Positions 60,590 through 64,000 of a DNA stretch of 64,000 nt are shown here, in pieces; the stretch's first letter is position 1, and each line of letters opens with the position of its first letter. This stretch comes from Mantamonas sphyraenae. Its lineage: Eukaryota; CRuMs; Mantamonadidae. The stretch spans positions 1 to 64,000 of the forward strand of contig JAPMXV010000003.1 in assembly GCA_026936335.1 (NCBI GenBank). The letters run 5' to 3'. The notes under the pieces were generated by a model that saw only the letters and a program-made list of their open reading frames with translations, had not been told where the DNA came from and ran no database searches. Position numbers and translations under genes: made by a program.

Positions 60590-62351
60590 ATGTCCACCCG
60601 AGGCTCGGATACCACCCCTCCACCCGTTTCTCCCAGCAAGGGCAGCCGAAACCTCGTCCGCATGGATTCGACCACCGGCCTGAAAACCAAAACCCGCCGT
60701 GTGCGCAGCTTTGGCGACGCCTCGGTCTATCTCGACGGCCGCCCGCCCTGGTACACCGCCTCTGGAGAGGCCAAGGAAGCCTTTGTCATCGGCGTCGCCG
60801 GCGGCACCGCTTCGGGCAAAACTTCCGTGTGCAAGGAGATCATCCGCTCGCTGCAGCTGCCCTGGGTTGTCCAGCTTTCTCACGACTCCTTCTACAAGAG
60901 CCTCGAGGGCGAGAACCGTGAAAAGGCCAGCCGAAACGACTACAACTTTGACCATCCCGACGGTACGTGCAGCGCGTGCTTGGCTCCCCGGTCCGGGAAA
61001 TGTGTTTCGCTCGAGAGCTTTCCACCACTCACTCCCATTCTTCGTCCGGCCTCCCGCCTTTCCTGCAGCCATCGACAACTCTCTGTGTGCAGAAACGTTG
61101 CGCAAGCTCAAACAGGGTCACGCTGTCGACGTGCCCATCTACGACTTTGCTTCCCACACGCGCACAGGCAGCATCCGCAAGTACGGTGCTGACGTGATCA
61201 TTTTCGAGGGCATCATGGTCTTTTGCGACCCGGAGCTCCTCGAACTCATGGACATGAAGGTGTTTGTCGATACAGACGCAGACATCCGCCTCGCCCGTCG
61301 CCGTATGTTCTGTTTCCCTCCGTGCGCAGTGGACGAGACGCACCGTGCTGACCCTGCCCCCTCGAAACCACACACACCCATCCCATCCCACCCTTGCATC
61401 CTTCTCTCCTCTCCCCGCTCCTGCCCTGAACTTTCCTTGTAAACAGTGCGCCGAGACTGTGCAGAGCGTGGTCGCGACCCCATCGGCGTGCTGGAGCAGT
61501 ACGAACGCTTCGTCAAGCCCGGCTTCGACGCACTGATTGCACCCAGCATGCGCCACGCCGATGTCATCCTTCCGCGTGGCGCCGAGAACAAGGCTGCCAT
61601 CAAAATGCTCATGGAGCTGGTGTCGGACATCTTCCGCAGCCGTGGTGTGCAGATGCGCTCCACGTTTGCCAACCTGGCCCTCGGCTCCCAACTGCCGCGC
61701 AACCTGCACACCATCAAGATGAACAAGCAAACCAAGGCCTGCCTCACCATCATTCGCAACAAGGACACCTCTCGCGAGGACTTTATCTTTTTCATGGACC
61801 GCGTCTCTCGCCTGGTGCTCGAAGAGGCCGTCAACCTTGCCACCGACTTTGAGGAGGTCGAGGTGCAAACCCCCACGGGTGGCATCTTTAAGGGCCTGCG
61901 TAGCACAACCAAACTGGTGGGCTGTTCTATCGTCCGCGCAGGCGAGGCAATGGAGGGTCCGCTCAAGGACATCAGTCCCGTGCCAGTGGGCAAGATCCTC
62001 ATCCAGCAACTGCACAAGCGCCACCACATCATGGACGAGCCCAAGCTGTTTTACTACAAGCTGCCCGACCAGATCACCGACGGCAGGCACAAGGTCATCC
62101 TCATGGACCCTACGCTGGGCTCAGGCGCTGCGGCCATCATGGCTGTCCGTGTCCTCCTCGACCACGGCGTCAGCGAGGACCACATTGTGTTTGCAACCTT
62201 GGTTGCATCTGCACAGGGTGTCCAAGCCCTTTCCTACGTGTATCCAGGTCTCACCATCGTCGCTGCCGAGGTCGATCCGGAGCTCAACGAAAAGTGCTGG
62301 ATCTGCCCGGGTATGGGCAACGTAGGCAACCGCTACTGGGGTACAGAGTAG
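60590..62351 (+). CDS. UCKL1: Uridine-cytidine kinase / UPRT fusion (UCKL1)
   Basis: Pyrimidine salvage protein: an N-terminal uridine kinase and a C-terminal uracil phosphoribosyltransferase domain. Exons 60590-60962, 61069-61302 and 61447-62351 give 503 residues (human UCKL1 548). Kinase: Walker [30 protein letters not shown]-like [10 protein letters not shown] split by intron 1, [23 protein letters not shown] split by intron 2. [35 protein letters not shown] (PRPP site), [15 protein letters not shown], and [13 protein letters not shown] at the end. The uracil-binding C-terminus is near canonical, so both activities are plausible. Its stop is 55 bp from ATP13A1. Confidence 0.95.
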
Positions 62352-62406
62352 TTGGACATCCAAAGAAACAAATCATGGTTGCATTCGTGACAGACTCTCT
62401 CTCACA

Positions 62407-64000
62407 TCACACTTTGACCTTGCGCTGTCCGGAGAACAGCATGCGTACGAGATGCTCCCACAGCCATGCTGCAACGCTGCTGCCAACCAGAACCGCCAGT
62501 ACAGTCATGCGGAACGTGTTGTCTGGGTACGCTTCCAGCTCCAGCATTTCGTTCAGCGGGCCGATGATGTCTGCGGCGAGCACCAGCGTCACCGCAGACG
62601 CGAAAGCAAGGCCACCCATCAGCTTCTTGTTGCTGCTGATGCTTTCCATGTACGGCTCGCCACGGTAGTTGTTGATGAACGTGGACACCTGCATCACCGT
62701 GAGCACCAGGTACACCACAGTGCTCACGATGTTGGGTTTGAAGTCGGCCTCGAGGTCGATCACCCAATCGGCTGGCATGTGCACAGAGGCCATCTGCACA
62801 AGGTAGATGAGCGAGCCCAGGTACAATGCAAACTGGCCAATGACAGAAAGAACAAAGTACAGACAAAAGATCGACGGATCCGGCCTTTGTGTGTCCAGGG
62901 ATCGTACCGGTTTGCTTTGGGACATAAAGAGGAAGCACACACTGATGACCATGGCTTGGAAGGTCATCTGCGTGTCCCCCAGCTTGACGCCGTCCAGGTG
63001 CAGCACACTCATGCCGTACGCCTGGACCAGGCAGTTCAGCGCAAGGATCTTGTACATCTGAAAGGTCGTCACAAGTGTGCAGCGCCCCTGCTGGATCACC
63101 TTGACCACACTAAACGCCTGCATGCGCTTCGACGTAAATGGCGCAGCAATGGACGCATCGCCCAGCTTCACCAGCGGCACCTCCTCGTCCGTCTTTTCCA
63201 GCTCTCGCAGCATCTCGTCCAAACGTTCCTGCGGCGTCATCTTGGATGGATCCTTGGGCGCAGGCGCGTTTGCAGATTCTCCGTCCGCAGAGGTTGATTC
63301 GCTGGCCCCCGAAGCGCGTGCGCGCAGTTTCTTCTTGCTGATCTTCTTTGGGGCCGAGGATGCGGCTGGGCGTTTGCTCGTTCCTGTGCTGTTGCTCCCG
63401 TGTGTGGAAACAGACCCAGAAGTGGAGGAGGACGAGGACGAGGAAGAGATTTCGTCAGAATCGTTGTTTGTGGGTGCCTCGCCGAGCAGGGCCACGCCGA
63501 CGTGGGCCTGTTTGAGAGCGCCCACGTCGTTTGTTCCGTCGCCACACATGAGTGCGTAGTAGCCGTTGGTCTTTAGAGCGTTGAGAACAAGCTCCTTCTG
63601 GTCGGGAGAGACACGTGCAAACACTTTCACCTTGGACACCCAGTACGCAAAGGCCTTTGTGTGCTTGAGGATGTCGAGGGTAGCACCAGTGACGCACACG
63701 TCGCACTCTGCAAACAAGGCGTCGTCTCCGTGCTGCGGATCAAATGGAGTGGACTGCAGCTCGTCAATGCTCAGCCACACGAGGGATTCAGGCGAGGCAG
63801 CGTCGGATACACCGTCGCTGTCGCTGTCATCGTTTTCGGAGCTCGTGAGGATGCGCACGGGCTTGCGCACGATGCCCAGCTCGGCACTGACCTTGCAGGC
63901 AGTGAGTGCGTTGTCGCCTGTGATCATGACGACTTCGTGCGATGCTTCCTGCAGTTGGCGCACGGTTTCGAAGCTGTCCTTCTTGATGGGGCAGTCAAAG
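62407..64000 (-). CDS. ATP13A1: P5A-type ATPase ATP13A1/Spf1, C-terminal part
   Basis: ER P-type ATPase that removes mistargeted tail-anchored or signal helices. The 5' part runs beyond the window; about 530 residues remain. Visible: ASHEVVMITGDNALTAC, KVFARVSPDQKE, hinge MCGDGTNDVGALKQAHVGVALL, a Ser/Lys/Ala-rich insert (about 63240-63460), then VKLGDASIAAPFTSKR, QGRCTLVTTFQMYKILALN, FLFMSQSKPVRSL, and about six membrane segments ending FSGQRKVKV. GDASIAAPFTSK and QGRCTLVTT are exact P5A hallmarks shared with human ATP13A1. The phosphorylated DKTGT and actuator lie outside the window. Confidence 0.95.
   Translation of the reverse strand, partial: FDCPIKKDSFETVRQLQEASHEVVMITGDNALTACKVSAELGIVRKPVRILTSSENDDSDSDGVSDAASPESLVWLSIDELQSTPFDPQHGDDALFAECDVCVTGATLDILKHTKAFAYWVSKVKVFARVSPDQKELVLNALKTNGYYALMCGDGTNDVGALKQAHVGVALLGEAPTNNDSDEISSSSSSSSTSGSVSTHGSNSTGTSKRPAASSAPKKISKKKLRARASGASESTSADGESANAPAPKDPSKMTPQERLDEMLRELEKTDEEVPLVKLGDASIAAPFTSKRMQAFSVVKVIQQGRCTLVTTFQMYKILALNCLVQAYGMSVLHLDGVKLGDTQMTFQAMVISVCFLFMSQSKPVRSLDTQRPDPSIFCLYFVLSVIGQFALYLGSLIYLVQMASVHMPADWVIDLEADFKPNIVSTVVYLVLTVMQVSTFINNYRGEPYMESISSNKKLMGGLAFASAVTLVLAADIIGPLNEMLELEAYPDNTFRMTVLAVLVGSSVAAWLWEHLVRMLFSGQRKVKV

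Overview
This is the end of a eukaryotic nuclear chromosome. The window opens on about 27 copies of CCCTAA (the TTAGGG telomere type, 5' end outward) and runs into 64 kb of dense, GC-rich DNA carrying 29 protein genes. Spliceosomal introns are short (mostly 60-320 bp, GT..AG). Non-coding gaps are very small. I saw no bacterial operon, tRNA, rRNA or transposon. The gene set (telomerase, cohesin RAD21, NAC-beta, CCT5, MTR4, a UGA-coded selenoprotein K, mitochondrial BCKDHB and 3-oxoacyl-ACP synthase, and the centriole protein HYLS1) points to a free-living unicellular eukaryote that builds cilia and inserts selenocysteine. I cannot name the lineage from sequence alone. A flagellated protist in or near the opisthokonts is a guess.

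Layout. 1-165: telomere. 430-6743: two tandem, related, unrecognised genes built from a repeated A-B module. 6795-11357: TERT and POLE2 on the minus strand, head to tail, 28 bp apart. 11455-21194: acyl-CoA synthetase, BCKDHB, selenoprotein K, a Cys-rich protein, a type II membrane glycosyltransferase-like protein and a PPR-like protein. 21172-38724: FANCM, NAC-beta, METTL1, TMX2, MTR4, an unknown helical protein, CCT5 and PrimPol. 38875-45381: a kelch plus giant coiled-coil protein whose tail is a 75-bp minisatellite. 45563-64000: DUSP12, OXSM, an ankyrin membrane protein, RAD21, a type I membrane protein, a C2-domain protein, a tandem AAA ATPase, HYLS1, UCKL1 and the C-terminal part of the P5A ATPase ATP13A1, which runs off the window.

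The strands nearly alternate, giving 11 divergent pairs (51-256 bp between start codons) and 12 convergent pairs. Three convergent pairs overlap by 11-26 bp inside the coding sequence. The one long 3' gap (433 bp) follows selenoprotein K, where a SECIS element is needed, and it holds a SECIS-like hairpin. Many genes serve genome maintenance (TERT, POLE2, FANCM, PrimPol, RAD21). Two neighbours may serve the centriole (HYLS1 and, weakly, the C2 protein). Otherwise the genes look like unrelated housekeeping functions.

The most notable points are telomerase lying about 7 kb from a telomere, the subtelomeric A-B module family, the selenoprotein with its candidate SECIS, a PrimPol with an extra PH-like N-terminal region and no clear start codon, and the 25-residue coiled-coil repeat. 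Exon borders were placed by reading frame, splice consensus and family alignment from memory. They may be wrong by a base or two where noted.
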